From contig NC_134461.1 of the NCBI RefSeq assembly GCF_047948215.1, positions 126,800,512-126,864,511 on the forward strand: a DNA stretch of 64,000 nucleotides, given 5' to 3'. This document shows positions 1 through 11,508 of the stretch, piece by piece. The position numbers and the translations under genes were made by a program. The number at the start of each line of letters is the position of its first letter. Positions within the stretch are counted from its first letter, which is position 1. The DNA is from Lycorma delicatula (lineage: Eukaryota > Arthropoda > Insecta > Hemiptera > Fulgoridae). The notes beneath the pieces are model-generated. The model had not been told where the DNA came from. It searched no databases and was given only the letters and a program-made list of their open reading frames with translations.

Positions 1-431
1 CCAAAAAATTGCAAAATTCAAAAGATCTTAATTTTGGTCTTTTTTTTAACTGCAGTAATAAACCTTCAATAAGAGCTTTTCAACAATATATCAAGTGGTA
101 ATTATTTTCATTGGTTCCAGAGTTATAGTCAAATAAAATTTTAATTAATGAAATATTTGTATCTTACAAGGGGAAACCACATCGGTTCGTATCAGACCTC
201 TTTTTTTATTAACTTTTTTTTAAATTTAAATGTATTGATTTATTAATTATTATTAACCTCTGATTGAAAAAAAAATTACAGTAAATAATTCGATAATAAT
301 AGTAAAAAAAAAAATATCAGAAGTTATTAATGAAGTAAAATTTTGTTCTTTTCATTTAAAAAAATGTGGATATGTAATTAAATAGGCGTACAAGGACGTC
401 ATATGGTGCCCGCATCAGATTTTGTAAGTAA
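1..431 (-). repeat. Dispersed repeat family A, copy A1
   Basis: Read on the minus strand, this stretch matches the copy at 60913-61598. Both share the opening 'tctgatg.gg.cacc', then 'gtccttgtacgcctatt', an AT-rich centre with 'aacttctgatatttttt', and then 'gaaccgatgtgg' and 'ccccttgtaag'. It runs off the left edge of the window. No coding capacity is visible. Other copies are at 8756-9215 and 17893-17960. The class is unknown; it is probably a non-autonomous element. Confidence 0.75.
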
Positions 432-439
432 GAACCCGC

Positions 440-771
440 CGGTTGGATCTTTCCTTCGTGCCGGTTTCTAACTCCCAGAATAGGGTAACTAATCCCGTCT
501 ATATCGTTCCTGGGCCCCACCCCAGAAGCCGGGACTCGGTCTTTACGTCAGTGCCTCTAACGGGGACACCCCGGAAGGGGCAGCACCGCCGGGATTCGGT
601 CTTTTTCAGCGAGCGGATGTTGGAGTCCCCGTGCCTCATCACCGCCGCCCACCCACGCAAGCACGGACGTACGGTGGCTCCGCAGGGAGCTGGCTGGCCA
701 ACACTCATAATTTCCTCGCCAACCCCCCCTTCACTCACACTCATGACGACACTCACAGATCCTGATCGTGA
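440..771 (-). mobile_element. GC-rich non-coding part of an R1-like retrotransposon
   Basis: This block is far richer in G+C than its surroundings and lies directly downstream of the gag fragment on the minus strand. It contains a 15-bp near-duplicate, cgggactcggtcttt at 530-544 and cgggattcggtcttt at 592-606, differing at one base. The open frames on both strands look like a by-product of high GC rather than genes. I infer it belongs to the same element as the gag fragment. Its left end abuts repeat A1 near position 431. Confidence 0.5.
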
Positions 772-1379
772 CTATACACACCCCTCAGTCCGGTGGCCCT
801 TCATTCCACATATCGCAGACGCCGCAGGCACTACGACCCTTCCGGCGGTGTTCTGGCCTCCCGCAGTTTTAAAAGAGCTGTGACCTATCGGTCCCCGTAC
901 AGGTCGCCGAAATATGCCCACGGCACAGCACCGATAACATCTGTTCTCATCCTTCCGGTTGACCGCCCTACAATGGACCCATCCGATTTTGATCCTCCCT
1001 TCTATCATACATTTAGCTGCGCGGTACATTGTAATAATCATGATGATTTTAGTTTTTCCAAAAGCGGGACGAATGGACGTCACCCGGAAGCCGTCAGCCG
1101 CCCCAATAACGGATGCTTCAGCGTCATGTATCTCTCGGTCAGTTGTATCGGCATCAACGTCCTTAACATGCACAACGGTCCGTTTATTGCCCAGAGACTT
1201 AATATCAATGCGTAAGTCCGGCCCTCTGACTGGTAGGGCAGCCGGCAACCACTCAGCTTTATTGGCTCCCTTGATCCACATATACAGTTCATCGGACGCG
1301 ACCCGATAGAGGGACAACTCCTCTACTTCTTCTTGCGTCACTGTCCCCTTAACCTCCTTCAGAAGATCTGCAACGGAAA
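772..1379 (-). pseudogene. R1-like non-LTR retrotransposon ORF1 (gag) C-terminal fragment
   Basis: Gag proteins of R1-clade LINEs bind element RNA through CCHC zinc knuckles. Here an open frame runs on the minus strand from about 1379. It shows a DLRIDIKSLG..RTVVHVKDVD segment, then IKIGWVHCRAVNRKDENRCY leading into the first knuckle (CYRC, near 928-940), as in R1/TRAS-type gags. A frameshift lies between the first two cysteines and the rest of that knuckle: the phase changes and the other frame continues as GHISATCTGTDRSQ. A later knuckle remnant, CGMKGHRTEGC, is back in the first frame near 781-820. The N-terminal half of gag and all of ORF2 are absent. The apparent start at 1341 is a GTG inside a longer open frame, so it is not a real start. 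Confidence 0.7.
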
Positions 1380-1399
1380 GTATATATATATATTTGCAC

Positions 1400-2869
1400 G
1401 GAAAGTATAAATTCGCACTGGGTCCATCTATTGCGTTTTAAAATGATATATCATAATTCTAACCTAACATTTAATATTTTTTACATCTAAAGTGGCTAAC
1501 AGTTTATCCCAAGTAGTTTTCTCATACAGAAAAAATATATCGTTTTGAAGTAGGAGAATTTATTAATTTTTTTCTGTTTCACTGTTGGACATTTTTTAAA
1601 AGGTAATCTTCTGAGTTGCCTCCCCCACCCGTGTGGGCTTGGGGTGTGATGGTCTCATATCGAAAAAATACCGTTTAGAGATAGCATCGTGGGCTAAATT
1701 TTTTTTTTACATTCAACTTTTTTAAAGTTATGCATGAGTTACCGTACATTGTTAATACACGATATGTACGACAAAATAAAACATTAATGCTTATTAAAAA
1801 AGTATTCTCTTGCATTAAAAAAACCAAATTAATAACAACAGCAAATTTTAGCCTACAGATTTAACATTACATTTTTTTTTTTTTTTTTTAAATGAAGCAC
1901 AAAAAGTTGTTTTTATTTAATTTAATTATTTTAATTATCAATTTAGGTAGAGAGATACTTTTTTGTACTATTTTCGTTATGTTGGTTTGTTTTTTATTAA
2001 CTTATTTCTGTTTATAATATTTAATTTTTTATATTTATTTATAAAAAATTTTGTATTTATATTTTCCTTACTTATTATCTATGTCTACTGAAGGATCTTT
2101 TTTATATTTTTATTTGTAAATAATTTTTTATTATCTCTATTAATTTATTTAATTTTATTTTAATGTAATTATGATTTATACTTTATTATAATTTTTAATT
2201 TTTTGATTTCTTTTTTCCTTGTTTCAGGTAAGTCAGAAATTGATTTTCCTGCAAATTTTATTTATCTGTAAGTAAGATTATTTTTGTAATATACGAGATA
2301 ATGAGATATTTCAAGTGCCTTTAATTTTATTTATTATTTAAAAATAATTTTGTTATTAAAATAGCAAATAAATATATAATAATATTATTATTAAAGGGCC
2401 GTATTAGACAAATGATTATAAATTATCTTTGTTCAAATCATATTTTATTACAAATATATTCAAGGATGTATTTGTTTCTTTTATTATTTACTTGGTTTTA
2501 TTATAATTGTTGTATATTTCTGAGTTATATGATGCAAATTATATGTTTACATAAAATTAAATCTTAAAAGAATTGCATAAGAACTACGTCGTGGCTTTAG
2601 TTTTTAAAAAAAGATGAAAGTATAATATATTTTATCGAATTGAAACTTTTGACATAATTAATTAATATAATTTTAAATGTTACGCTCGATGCGTGTTTAG
2701 CCACTTCTAACCTCCAACCAATCATTGTCGTTTTACTGTCCAAGTAACATTTTTAGATTTTATAAATTTCTCGTAATAATTTATGATTCCACTTAGTATA
2801 GCGGTAGGCATTAGTAAAAATAAATGTTTTTTTTCCAGATTTTTTGTTTTATTCGTTTTTTAAAATGTC
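1400..2869. other. AT-rich intergenic DNA, no gene seen
   Basis: Mostly T-rich and A-rich simple sequence, with runs of T such as 1870-1890. I see no open frame of note, tRNA or terminal repeat. Confidence 0.6.
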
Positions 2870-3290
2870 GTTTGGACCATCAACAATTCTCCTTTGCATT
2901 CTGTGTCCTTTTCTGTCAGTTCCTATTCTAGATCTTGGCTGACTTCGTCTCTTCCATTTTTAGGAAAATTTTGTTTCCCTTTCTTGTTTTGTTTTTCCTG
3001 AAAACTCCTGAAAAGTTTTATATTTTATTTCTGAAAATATTTTGGTTCACAATTTTTTATTCTTTGAAATTTAATTAAAACCACTTTCGACTTCTTGAAA
3101 GATATGATTAAAGATTGATATGTTGTTCTCCATTCTCTTTAAGCGTCCGTAAAGCCTAATTTTTTTTCTGATGGAGTTTGTTATTTTTTCAAATTTCTTC
3201 ATTTGATTTTGAGTTATCTGATTATTTTTACATTTAATTCCTAAAATCTTTCTTAAAATTTCCTTTCTTTTTTAATTATTTGATTTTTTG
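2870..3290 (-). pseudogene. LINE-2 reverse transcriptase C-terminal fragment
   Basis: The minus strand from about 3281 to 3078 is one stop-free frame of over 60 codons with no ATG-started ORF. It reads EILRKILGIKCKNNQITQNQ, then KITNSIRKKIRLYGRLKRME and a tail ending QEVESG. This is the pattern downstream of the reverse transcriptase domain in many insect LINEs ('ER.ILRKI.G', 'ITDSIRKRR..FYGHL.RM'). The copy at 50798-51575 carries the same block (TDTMREKTISFFGHLIRT), so I place both in one family. A stop follows, and downstream matches (DRKGHRMQRR) need frame changes. It is a dead remnant. Confidence 0.6.
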
Positions 3291-3399
3291 TTTAATGTTA
3301 TCGTTTCACCAGCAAATGAGCATTCTGGTTTAACGATTTGTTATAGTGTCTAAATTTTGTGTTAAAAGAAGGGGTTTTTGTTATATACAGAACGTTCAC

Positions 3400-4297
3400 C
3401 AAGTTCAGAAATCAACCAACCGTGATTGATTTCCACTTCTGTTAACTGACAATGAAGTTTGTTAAAACCGCACAATAACGATTACTATTAACTGTATTTT
3501 CAAAAAAGATTGGACCCACAATGCGCGTTCTACTCACACCGACCGAGACTCTAATTTTCGCTTCACTTAAAGATTGTTCGTGTAATTCATGGGGGTTAGT
3601 TGTCGACCACAGTCTTGTATCTTGTGAATTAATATACCTTCTCAGATGAAACCACGATTTATCTGTAAAAAGAAACGTAATGTCGGGGATACTTACGGAA
3701 TTTTGGCCAATAATACCCTTTAAACCGTTGACAGTAATTACGGCTTTTAGCGTGATCTGCAGGTTTCGGTTTTTGAACACACATATCTTTGTAGGGGAAA
3801 AGTTTCAGTTGCTTTCTTACATATTTATGTGCGGTAGCAAATGCGTTATCTTCATGCTGTGCTAACTTACACATGGACTTACGGCCATAGCAACCGAAAT
3901 ATCTAGCTGCTTCTATTCGTTTAGTTCAGGTGGGTCTTCCTGTTCGATCAGAATCTTCAACAGAACTTGTTGCCAGAAATTTTTCGATAAGTATTCGAGC
4001 TGAATCGCGGTGAGGAACAGGAGTACTTGGAAATGTTAAGAAAACTTTGGCATCACTAAATCAGTATTCTTGTCACCTTCACGAAAGACGTGTTCAACGA
4101 GAAAAATGCGTTCCTCTATCGAAAGAACCATTATGTTTGTTACAAATATTGATTCCGATAAACGAAAAGAAACTAAGGAGATTCAATCACAACTCAACAG
4201 CTGTTGTCTTGGTTTATTACAACCGACCTAAAGATGAAAGAATATAATGCACCGCATAATTCTAAAGCATACTGCACAGTGATTTTCCGGACACTGT
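3400..4297 (-). pseudogene. Tc1/mariner-superfamily transposase, internally deleted
   Basis: The minus strand encodes recognisable parts of a cut-and-paste DDE transposase in order. An ATG at 4131 starts MVLSIEERIFLVEHVFREGD. A helix-turn-helix linker follows near 3980 (EKFLATSSVEDSDRTGRPT). Next come a THKY..KQLKLFPYK-type segment near 3860-3790 and the first catalytic motif (FTDKSWFHL, near 3660) with INSQDTRLWS and RIVGPIFFENTVNSNRY. The frame is broken at least three times. The reading ends near 3450, before the second and third catalytic residues, so this is a deletion derivative. At the right end, cacagtgattttccggacac (4275-4294) could be a terminal repeat, but I could not find its partner on the left. 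Confidence 0.7.
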
Positions 4298-4299
4298 AT

Positions 4300-5505
4300 T
4301 TATTTATTTGTCGATAGGTTAGCTCAATTTATTTTCTTTCGTTTCTGAGTTATATCTTTCAAGGATGTTACAGTGTTATTTTATCCGAGACATATAAATT
4401 TTTAAACTACTTTAATTTTGTAGTTAATTTTTACAGAGTTCGATTTATTTTTGATATTCGTTATACGTTCTGTTTTTCTTTTTCAAAGAAAATTTGTTAT
4501 CCGGTTTTTTCTACTATTTCGTTTAACTCATCTGAAGTTTTACTACTTTAAAATTGTTTACGATTATTGCCAGATCGTCTCGCTAAATGTTTTTTTCTAT
4601 TCTTTTAATTATCTATTTTAATAATTATCTTTAAATATTTATCCTGTTTTTTATTGATTTTTTGCAGTAAAACAAGTTTTATTTATTTAAAAAAATTTAA
4701 TATAGTATTAATATAATATCAGATTAATGAGATAAATTTAAATAATGTATCCTATCATTTTATTGGTCTTTCTGATATTTGATAATAATAATAATAAATA
4801 AATAAAAGATACCATAAATATTATAGGTTAGTAGATGTTTATAAATACATGCATATCTAAAAAAAATCTCTTAGATATTCGTATTTATATGTAAATAAAT
4901 AACATTAATAGATGAGATGGATGGCAAAGCATGGAATGCAGTTTCCTTGACCACATTTTATGATTGTTTATATATTTAAAAAAAAACGACCTTAAAAGAA
5001 TTCACGTCTAATGTTCTTTAAAGATTTTATAGTTAAGGTGGATAGAATATTTCACGTTTTTGTAGCAATATACCTTATATATATACATTTATCTTATATA
5101 TATATATAAATTTTATATATATATATAAATTTAAACTTCTGCTTCATGCATCACGAATTGATTGTTTAAATACCTTTCTTTCTCTTATATGTGTGGGCAG
5201 ATTATTTTATTTAAGATTATGTTCGTCTTTCTTATTTTTATTTTATTACTGTACTTAATGGCGTTTATAAATAAATTTACCTTGTATTTCTTATTTATTT
5301 ATATATAATTTTTTTTTTTGCTCATTAAATAACTAGTTTTTTTCAATTACTGTCATTATTGACTTGTATCTTATTTCATTACTTTTCGTGTTTAATTAGC
5401 TTTTTTTGATGGTGATTTAAGTGGTCGTACGATGAACAACACAAGAAGTCAGAAATTTGTGGTAAAATTTTGAAATAAGTTAAGTGGAAAATAAGAAATC
5501 CAGGT
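4300..5505. other. AT-rich intergenic DNA
   Basis: No coding signal. Contains short TA-rich runs near 5075-5125 and several long T or A tracts. Confidence 0.6.
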
Positions 5506-5509
5506 TTTT

Positions 5510-6242
5510 AATTGGCGGGGTGTGGCGGTACTGGCGGTGACGGTCGGAACTAACTAAACAAATGCAATTTCATAAATTACATAGGACAAATTTCGCTTGT
5601 ACTGTCGGCAGACTAGTGTAGCCACGAGGCTTAACGCAGCAGATACCGAGTCGACCGGGCGATCGAGTTCGAGACCCTGCCAGACCGAGTTATTTTTTTT
5701 ACCCTTCACATATTATTTATTTATTTATTTAATTCTACCGTTTACCTGTTATCTCACAACGTAGCAGACGACTTTTCAGCATGTTTTGGGGTGGGGGTGC
5801 GATTTTGCAGGATTTTTTTTGGTGAAAATGTTATTTTTTAATCGTTAAAAAATGTGCCTAAGAAAAATATGACCTAGTTTAGGCTAAAATCTCGAGATAC
5901 TGAGGGTGTCTTTGCTCTACAACCTCACCCACTTCATCTTTTAAGTTGAACATTTAATGGCATCAATGTTCCGTATATTATAGAAGTAATCTGACCAAGT
6001 ATGATCAAAATCGGTCCAGTAGTTCTGGAGATATAAGGTGATTTAGAGGTCAACACCGAATCCATACACGTACGTACGAACATTAACATCCGGAAAATTT
6101 CCATCTGGTTTTTTTAATTTCTTAAGTGTCAAAACGTCAAAATCCGGTGAAAACGGCATATTCCCAAATTTAACCGATTACAATACTTTCCCTTCTAGAG
6201 CTATAGCTCTGTTATAGCGCTATATAGACGGAAAAGTAATAC
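5510..6242 (+). repeat. Dispersed repeat family B, copy B1
   Basis: Matches 32640-33312 along its whole length. Shared landmarks are ggcgacggtcgg-like sequence, 'gaggcttaacgcagcag', 'accgagtcgа'-like sequence rendered here as accgagtcg, 'aaaaatgtgcctaagaaaaa', 'atcggtccagtagttctgga' and a short foldback near 6190-6240 that ends the repeat. It lacks the hairpin-bearing left end seen in B2 and B3. A tRNA B-box-like gttcgagaccc lies near 5670, but I see no convincing A box, so tRNA origin is unproven. Confidence 0.75.
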
Positions 6243-6249
6243 TACAAAA

Positions 6250-7420
6250 TAATTCATTATTCATTAGCCAAAGATAAATATTGTTTTTTAATTTTTATTA
6301 TTTGCTTCCGTAAAATAAATTCTTTTAATTGTACTTTAAATGAACTGGTGCAAAAAGTTTTAAAATGGTTAGCCAATTTATTAAAATTGACACCATAAAA
6401 ATATAAACATATTGGAAAATATAATAAGGCCCTTCTCGTAAGCCGAAGTATTGTGTTGTACAAAAACAGTTTCGTTGTCTGGTTTTGTAAATGCGAATAT
6501 TATTGTTTTACGAGAATATATGATCATTCTTTTTATCAAAGATTGCACATTCATAAATATAAACACAAGGATTAGTTAACATATTTAATTTTTTAAATAT
6601 AGGTCTGTACAATTCATACTTATGGGCACCAAATAATGATCTGACAGCCCATTTTTGTATTTTAAAAACTCGTTCTAATTTTTTGAAGGAACCCAAAGAG
6701 ATGACATCATACTTTATAAGAGATTATATGTAGGCTTAATAAGCATTTAATTACTACGAGCTTGGCATTGATTTTATTAAGGAACTTCAGAGAAAAACAG
6801 TACAGCTTGATTTCGTTGCAAACGAAATCAGTTCGATCACCCAATGAGAACTTGTCATGTAATAAAACATTTAGCAATTTCGCTTTGCGGGCAACAAAGC
6901 GAAATACTGTTGTTATCATTAATTGGAATTTTATACACGCGATCAGAAATATTATGTCTACCTGGGAAACACGATCCAATGATTACCCATATTTAAAGTT
7001 ATATGGTTAATAGTTAATTATCCAGGGAATAATTTTATGAGTTGCTATCGTGCAAATTTTAATGTCTTAAATAATTTTCAGACAAAAAGCTACAATTGTA
7101 TCCACTGTGAAAAGGGATACAATGATTGGCTCAATATTTTAAGGTTGTTTTTCAATAATAAATAATAAATAAAACAAGGAACCCATAACAGTTCCCTGAG
7201 GCGCACTGCGTTTTAAATTTTGAAATGAGGATCTACATTTTACATTTTATTCTTATTAAAAGATAAAATTTCAGGCTGCTTCATACGTGGCCAATGTCAT
7301 ACCTTTTCTGATACCTTCACTACTAAGTTTTTCATTAGTAACTAATTTGTATTGCTCACTGAAATCGCAAAAAATTGAAAATGGAATATTTTTTGTTATC
7401 TACGGAATTCCAATCGGAAA
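6250..7420 (-). pseudogene. Decayed non-LTR retrotransposon reverse transcriptase (Jockey/CR1-like)
   Basis: On the minus strand, scattered frames reassemble the order of a LINE reverse transcriptase. The motif-A region reads IPFSIFCDFSEQYK near 7400. Then come SAPQGTVMGSLFYLLFI near 7200 and a degenerate catalytic block, VSLFTVDTIVAF, where the usual pair of aspartates is disrupted. The thumb and C-terminus read LGSFKKLERVFKIQKWAVRS near 6700, then YELYRPIFKKLNMLTNPCVY and near the end TSSFKVQLKEFILRK. At least four frame changes and several stops separate these parts. The motif order matches Jockey or CR1-type insect elements; I cannot choose the clade. No target-site duplication is apparent, and the endonuclease and ORF1 are absent. 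Confidence 0.75.
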
Positions 7421-7429
7421 ATAGCTATG

Positions 7430-7995
7430 TCGGTAGACAATTTTTTTCTTAAACTATACTGAAAATATGTTAATATTTTTAAAGAAAAATTAAAAGCAGA
7501 TTTTTTTTTAGAATTTCTCAAATATTTTTACGGTCAATAACGAAATTTTAATTTTGTAAATTAAAAGCTGAGGTTTTCTTAAGGAGGGGAATAACATAAG
7601 TCTTCAAGTCTGCTAGGCAATATTACGGTGTGAAAAATTCAAATAATTAAATTTTTAAGGGAAATAAAAATGTAGTTAATTTGTTGGATAATTAAAGATA
7701 AAACATGTGGAGAAAGAAAAAATCTGTAGTATTTATGTTATGGTTTAGTACAGAACAGAAAGGATTGTAAAGTAGTATCAAACCAATTAGACAAATATAT
7801 CCGATTAATCATTATTTCATAATTTTAAGTTTTATTATACGAAGTTTTATTTTTCGATTAAAAAATTATTGCCTATCAAAATATTTTTGATATTTTATTG
7901 TATAAATCAAAACACTTGCTTAGTAAAATGACCTAAAGCAAATATACCTAAAGTTATTTAAGTTTATGTTTTTGGTGATTTCATAGTCCTATAAT
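7430..7995. other. AT-rich intergenic DNA
   Basis: Nothing recognisable. The sequence may include more of the degraded retrotransposon upstream of its reverse transcriptase motifs. Confidence 0.5.
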
Positions 7996-7999
7996 TTTT

Positions 8000-8755
8000 A
8001 GGTAGATTTAAAAAAAAAACTGCCTATTGCAACGGGTACCATGATTCGATTTCCGGAAAATTTCGAAATATCTTCGCGTTTCACATCTCCCAGACCCCAA
8101 AACCACCGTCAGCTCAAAAGTTATGTATACATTTATATATATATATATATTTTACTTTCATGTAGACACGAAAATTGCCGTAATTTTGTGTAATCACTTT
8201 CAAATTGTTTCTTAAAAATAATTCGTCCCAAAGTCTTTCGTTAACGGCCAAATTCGGACCATGGGAGTGAATATGGGGGAGGGGACTTTTTCGAAAAACA
8301 AAATATCGCTATAACTTCCTTATTAGATAAAATATCGAATTAAATTAAAGTTAATATTCTTTGGATAAGGATCTAAAACTTATCTAAGTAAAGTTTTTTG
8401 ATATCACCAACCATTGGATCGGGGGAAGGTAAAGATGGAGTTTTGAAGACAAAAATACTATACCTACCTTAATAGGCACAGTATCAAATCGGTTTAAAGT
8501 GATCGTTAGATCTCTAAACATTACCTAAAACTTTTGTCTGAAACAATTTTTGATATAACCAACACTTACGGCAAGGGATAACCAAAATGTTGTTGGAATT
8601 GTAAGATGGGGCTTGTTGTATGCTAAAAGTGTGAAACTTTTTTTCACATGCAACAATTGTCGTTTTGAGTAAATTTGAAGTTTTAACTTCAAATTCTTAA
8701 CTTTAACTTTAAGGTGGAAATCATTTTCATCCTCTTCTTAGCACAGGTGAAATGT
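8000..8755 (+). repeat. Dispersed repeat family C, copy C1
   Basis: Matches 9640-10415 in direct and 47577-48342 in inverted orientation. Landmarks in order are gggtaccatgattcga, ttccggaaaatttcga, cgcgtttcacatc, a TA microsatellite, ttcgttaacggccaaa, aaaatatcgctataactt, gatatcaccaaccattgg and a cttacggcaaggga-like block. No coding capacity. It stops at the boundary with A2, lacking the last part seen in C2. Confidence 0.8.
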
Positions 8756-9215
8756 TTTTTTCAATTTTTTTTTTAATTTAATTATATTGATTTATTGATA
8801 ATTTTTAACCTCTGATTGTAAAAAAATTATTACAATAAATAATATTTCAGTAATAACAATAAAAAAATGAAAAAAATCAGAAGTTTTTAGTGAAATAAAA
8901 TTTTATGTACTTTTCATTTAAAAAAAAATGAAATGAAGTCTGATTCGAACCGATGTGCCTTCCTCTGGTAAGAGAAAAATATTTTATTAAAGTTTTATTT
9001 GGCTATATAACACTGGAACCAATGAAAATAAATACCACTTATGATATGTCGTTGAAAAGCTCTCAATGAGGGCTTATTAATGCAGTTATGAAAAATTCCA
9101 AAATCCAAATGTTTTGGATATCGGACTTTTTTTGGACACTTTTGGTCAAGTCGATTGCAATCAAAAGAGGAGGTGCACAACTAGATGTTACAACAGTTCT
9201 AAATCTAAAATTTCA
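8756..9215 (+). repeat. Family A copy A2, with an inverted internal segment
   Basis: The right half (gaaccgatgtgcc to gatgttacaacag, about 8955-9200) lines up with 61150-61410 in the same orientation. The left part (about 8765-8935) matches the corresponding segment of A4 and A1 only in reverse complement. It abuts C1 on the left with no gap. Confidence 0.7.
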
Positions 9216-9639
9216 ACGTGTAAGCGTGTCATTACACGCTTACAATAAATTATAATATGAAAAACAATTTTAAATTTAATATTATATTAAAATACAATAC
9301 GAATGAGATAGGGCAGCTTACACTTTAATGTGAACGCATCATTTTATATTAAATGGCTTGAAAATAATATTGAGAAATTTATAATTAAAGATCCCGATGC
9401 GTAATATAAACGAGGTCATGGTTTTAAATGGATCTTTATTCAAAAGTAAAAGATCTCTCTAATAATTAAAAATAAATTGTCTTTAATTTTATGTAACTTA
9501 TTTATTTTTCAAACCGAATGAATTTATCTATTTTAAGGGGTTGTAAATCGGTAAAACCCCAAATTACAAAATAGTTTATTTCATTATATTTTTGGACAAT
9601 CTTATTACCATCAGAATTACCTTTCTTATTTCTTTCAGA
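9216..9639. other. AT-rich spacer
   Basis: Begins with a short inverted repeat around 9220-9245 (taagcgtgt.. / ..acacgctta). No gene seen. Confidence 0.5.
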
Positions 9640-10415
9640 AGGTAAATTATAAGAACGCTACCTATTGTAATGGGTACCATGATTCGACTTCCGGAAAATT
9701 TCGACATATCTTAGCGTTTCACATCCTCCAGACCCCCAAAACTACCGTCAGTTCAAAAGTTTATATATACATTTGTATATATATTTCACTTTTTTGTGGA
9801 CACGATAACTGCCGTAATTTTGCGCCAATCACTTTCAAATTGTTCCTTAAAAATAACTCGTCCCAAAATCTCGTTCGTGTTCGCTAACGGCCAAAATCGG
9901 ACCACGGGGTTAGAAATGGGGTGGATTTTTCGAAAAAAAAAATATCGCTATAACTTTCTTATTAAGTAAAATATCGAATTCGCTTAAAGTTCCTAATATT
10001 TTTTTGATAACGGCCTAAAACTTATCTAAGTAAAGTTTTTTGATATCACCAACCATTGGCCCAGGGGGTTGAAAAGTTTGGTTTGGAAACAAAAAACATT
10101 ATATACCTCCCTTAATAGGCACAATATTGAATCTTTTTAAAGTGGTCATTAGTTCTCTAAACTTTACTAAAAATTTTTTTCGGAAGCAATTTTTTATATA
10201 ACCATCCCTTACGGCAAGTGATGACCAAAATGTTGCTGGAATTGTAAGAAGATGGGCTTGTCATATACTAAACATGTGAAACTTCTTTCACATGCAGCCG
10301 TTGTCGTATTGAATAAATTTTAAGTTTTTCTTAATTTTAAGGTAGAATTATTTTTTATTACCTACTTTTACAACGGTGAAATCTACCCCCGCCTTCCAGC
10401 GTGCCGAAAGGAATT
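9640..10415 (+). repeat. Dispersed repeat family C, copy C2
   Basis: Direct copy of C1, beginning about 1.64 kb further on and more complete at its right end, which reads ctacccccgccttccagcg and then tgccgaaagg. The inverted copy C3 starts with the complement of this end, which fixes the family boundary. Confidence 0.8.
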
Positions 10416-11508
10416 TTTTTTAGTTCTAAATCGTAAAATTGATTTTTATTATACTATAAAAAAAATTTACGTGGAACAATTTTTGGCAAAAGATTAATAT
10501 CGGTACAGCTTTGTTTTAAATTATATTCAGCTTTTATTTTCTCAAGCTTTGTAGAGGATTCGAATTGAGCAACATTATATTACTCTATTTTAGTTATATG
10601 TGGAAATAAATGTATATTTTACATGTTTTGTTTAGATTAAGTATTCTTATTAATAATTTTAGGAAATCATTCGAAAGTTGGCGTGTTTTATATATATTAT
10701 AGGATTGCAAACTTCTTGATTCATTTTTATGGTTAAAAATGTTATATTATACGATGATAAATTACAATCCTTAAATTTATACGGTTTTTTTTTTTTATTG
10801 GTTCATTAAGAGATTTGTAATGTTAAAGTTCATCTCGTGTAATTCTTCTTTTATCTCCTTTTCAACTCTCTCTAGAATCTATCTTTTTTCATCATTTTTA
10901 TTTTTTTACTTATTTATTATGTTTATCTATATTTTATCATATATAGACCTATAATGTGAATATGACGCACCCATATGTTGTCATAAATTTTATATGTCTA
11001 ACCATTTCCTGCTGCACGTGCATCTTACGCAATTTTACCTTCAAACATTTTATGTGTATGATATTTCTTTTACTTTTATAAAATTAATTAATGAACGTTA
11101 ACAATTTTGTTTTAATTCAATTAATACGTTTGTAATACGAGCTGTCATATTTTTTTTTCTTTTTCTTTTTTTTTTTATTAGATACAAATTCATCTGTTTA
11201 GATTTAAGTTTCGTATCTTGTAAAATAATAACAGATTTATTTTTACTTTTGTCATATTTTACCGTAAAAGTTTAATAATATATTGTGAAAAATCTGAAAA
11301 TTAATAATATAAATAATAAAAAGAAAAGAGGGAAATAAGTAGATAACAGTAATCATAAAACATATTAATGAAACAAATTCACTTAGCCAAATTTATTTGA
11401 AAATTATTTTTAGAGGTTTTTCTGATCTACATAATTATATTTATTATAAAGAATAAATTTTATTAAGATATTTTTATCTCTCCATTTTTTTATCTTCATT
11501 AAATTGTA
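10416..11508. other. AT-rich intergenic DNA
   Basis: No coding, tRNA or terminal-repeat signal seen. Several T tracts near 10790 and 11150-11180. Confidence 0.55.

Noticed and set aside
443..883. Plus-strand 146-residue protein
   Set aside because: Antisense of the GC-rich R1-like element; no protein-family features, while the opposite strand has gag motifs.
4047..4247. Plus-strand 66-residue ORF
   Set aside because: Antisense to the transposase N-terminus, which has a recognisable start and helix-turn-helix linker.
5640..5690. tRNA-derived head in repeat B from a B-box-like gttcgagaccc
   Set aside because: No matching A box at the right distance and no cloverleaf; kept only as a note.
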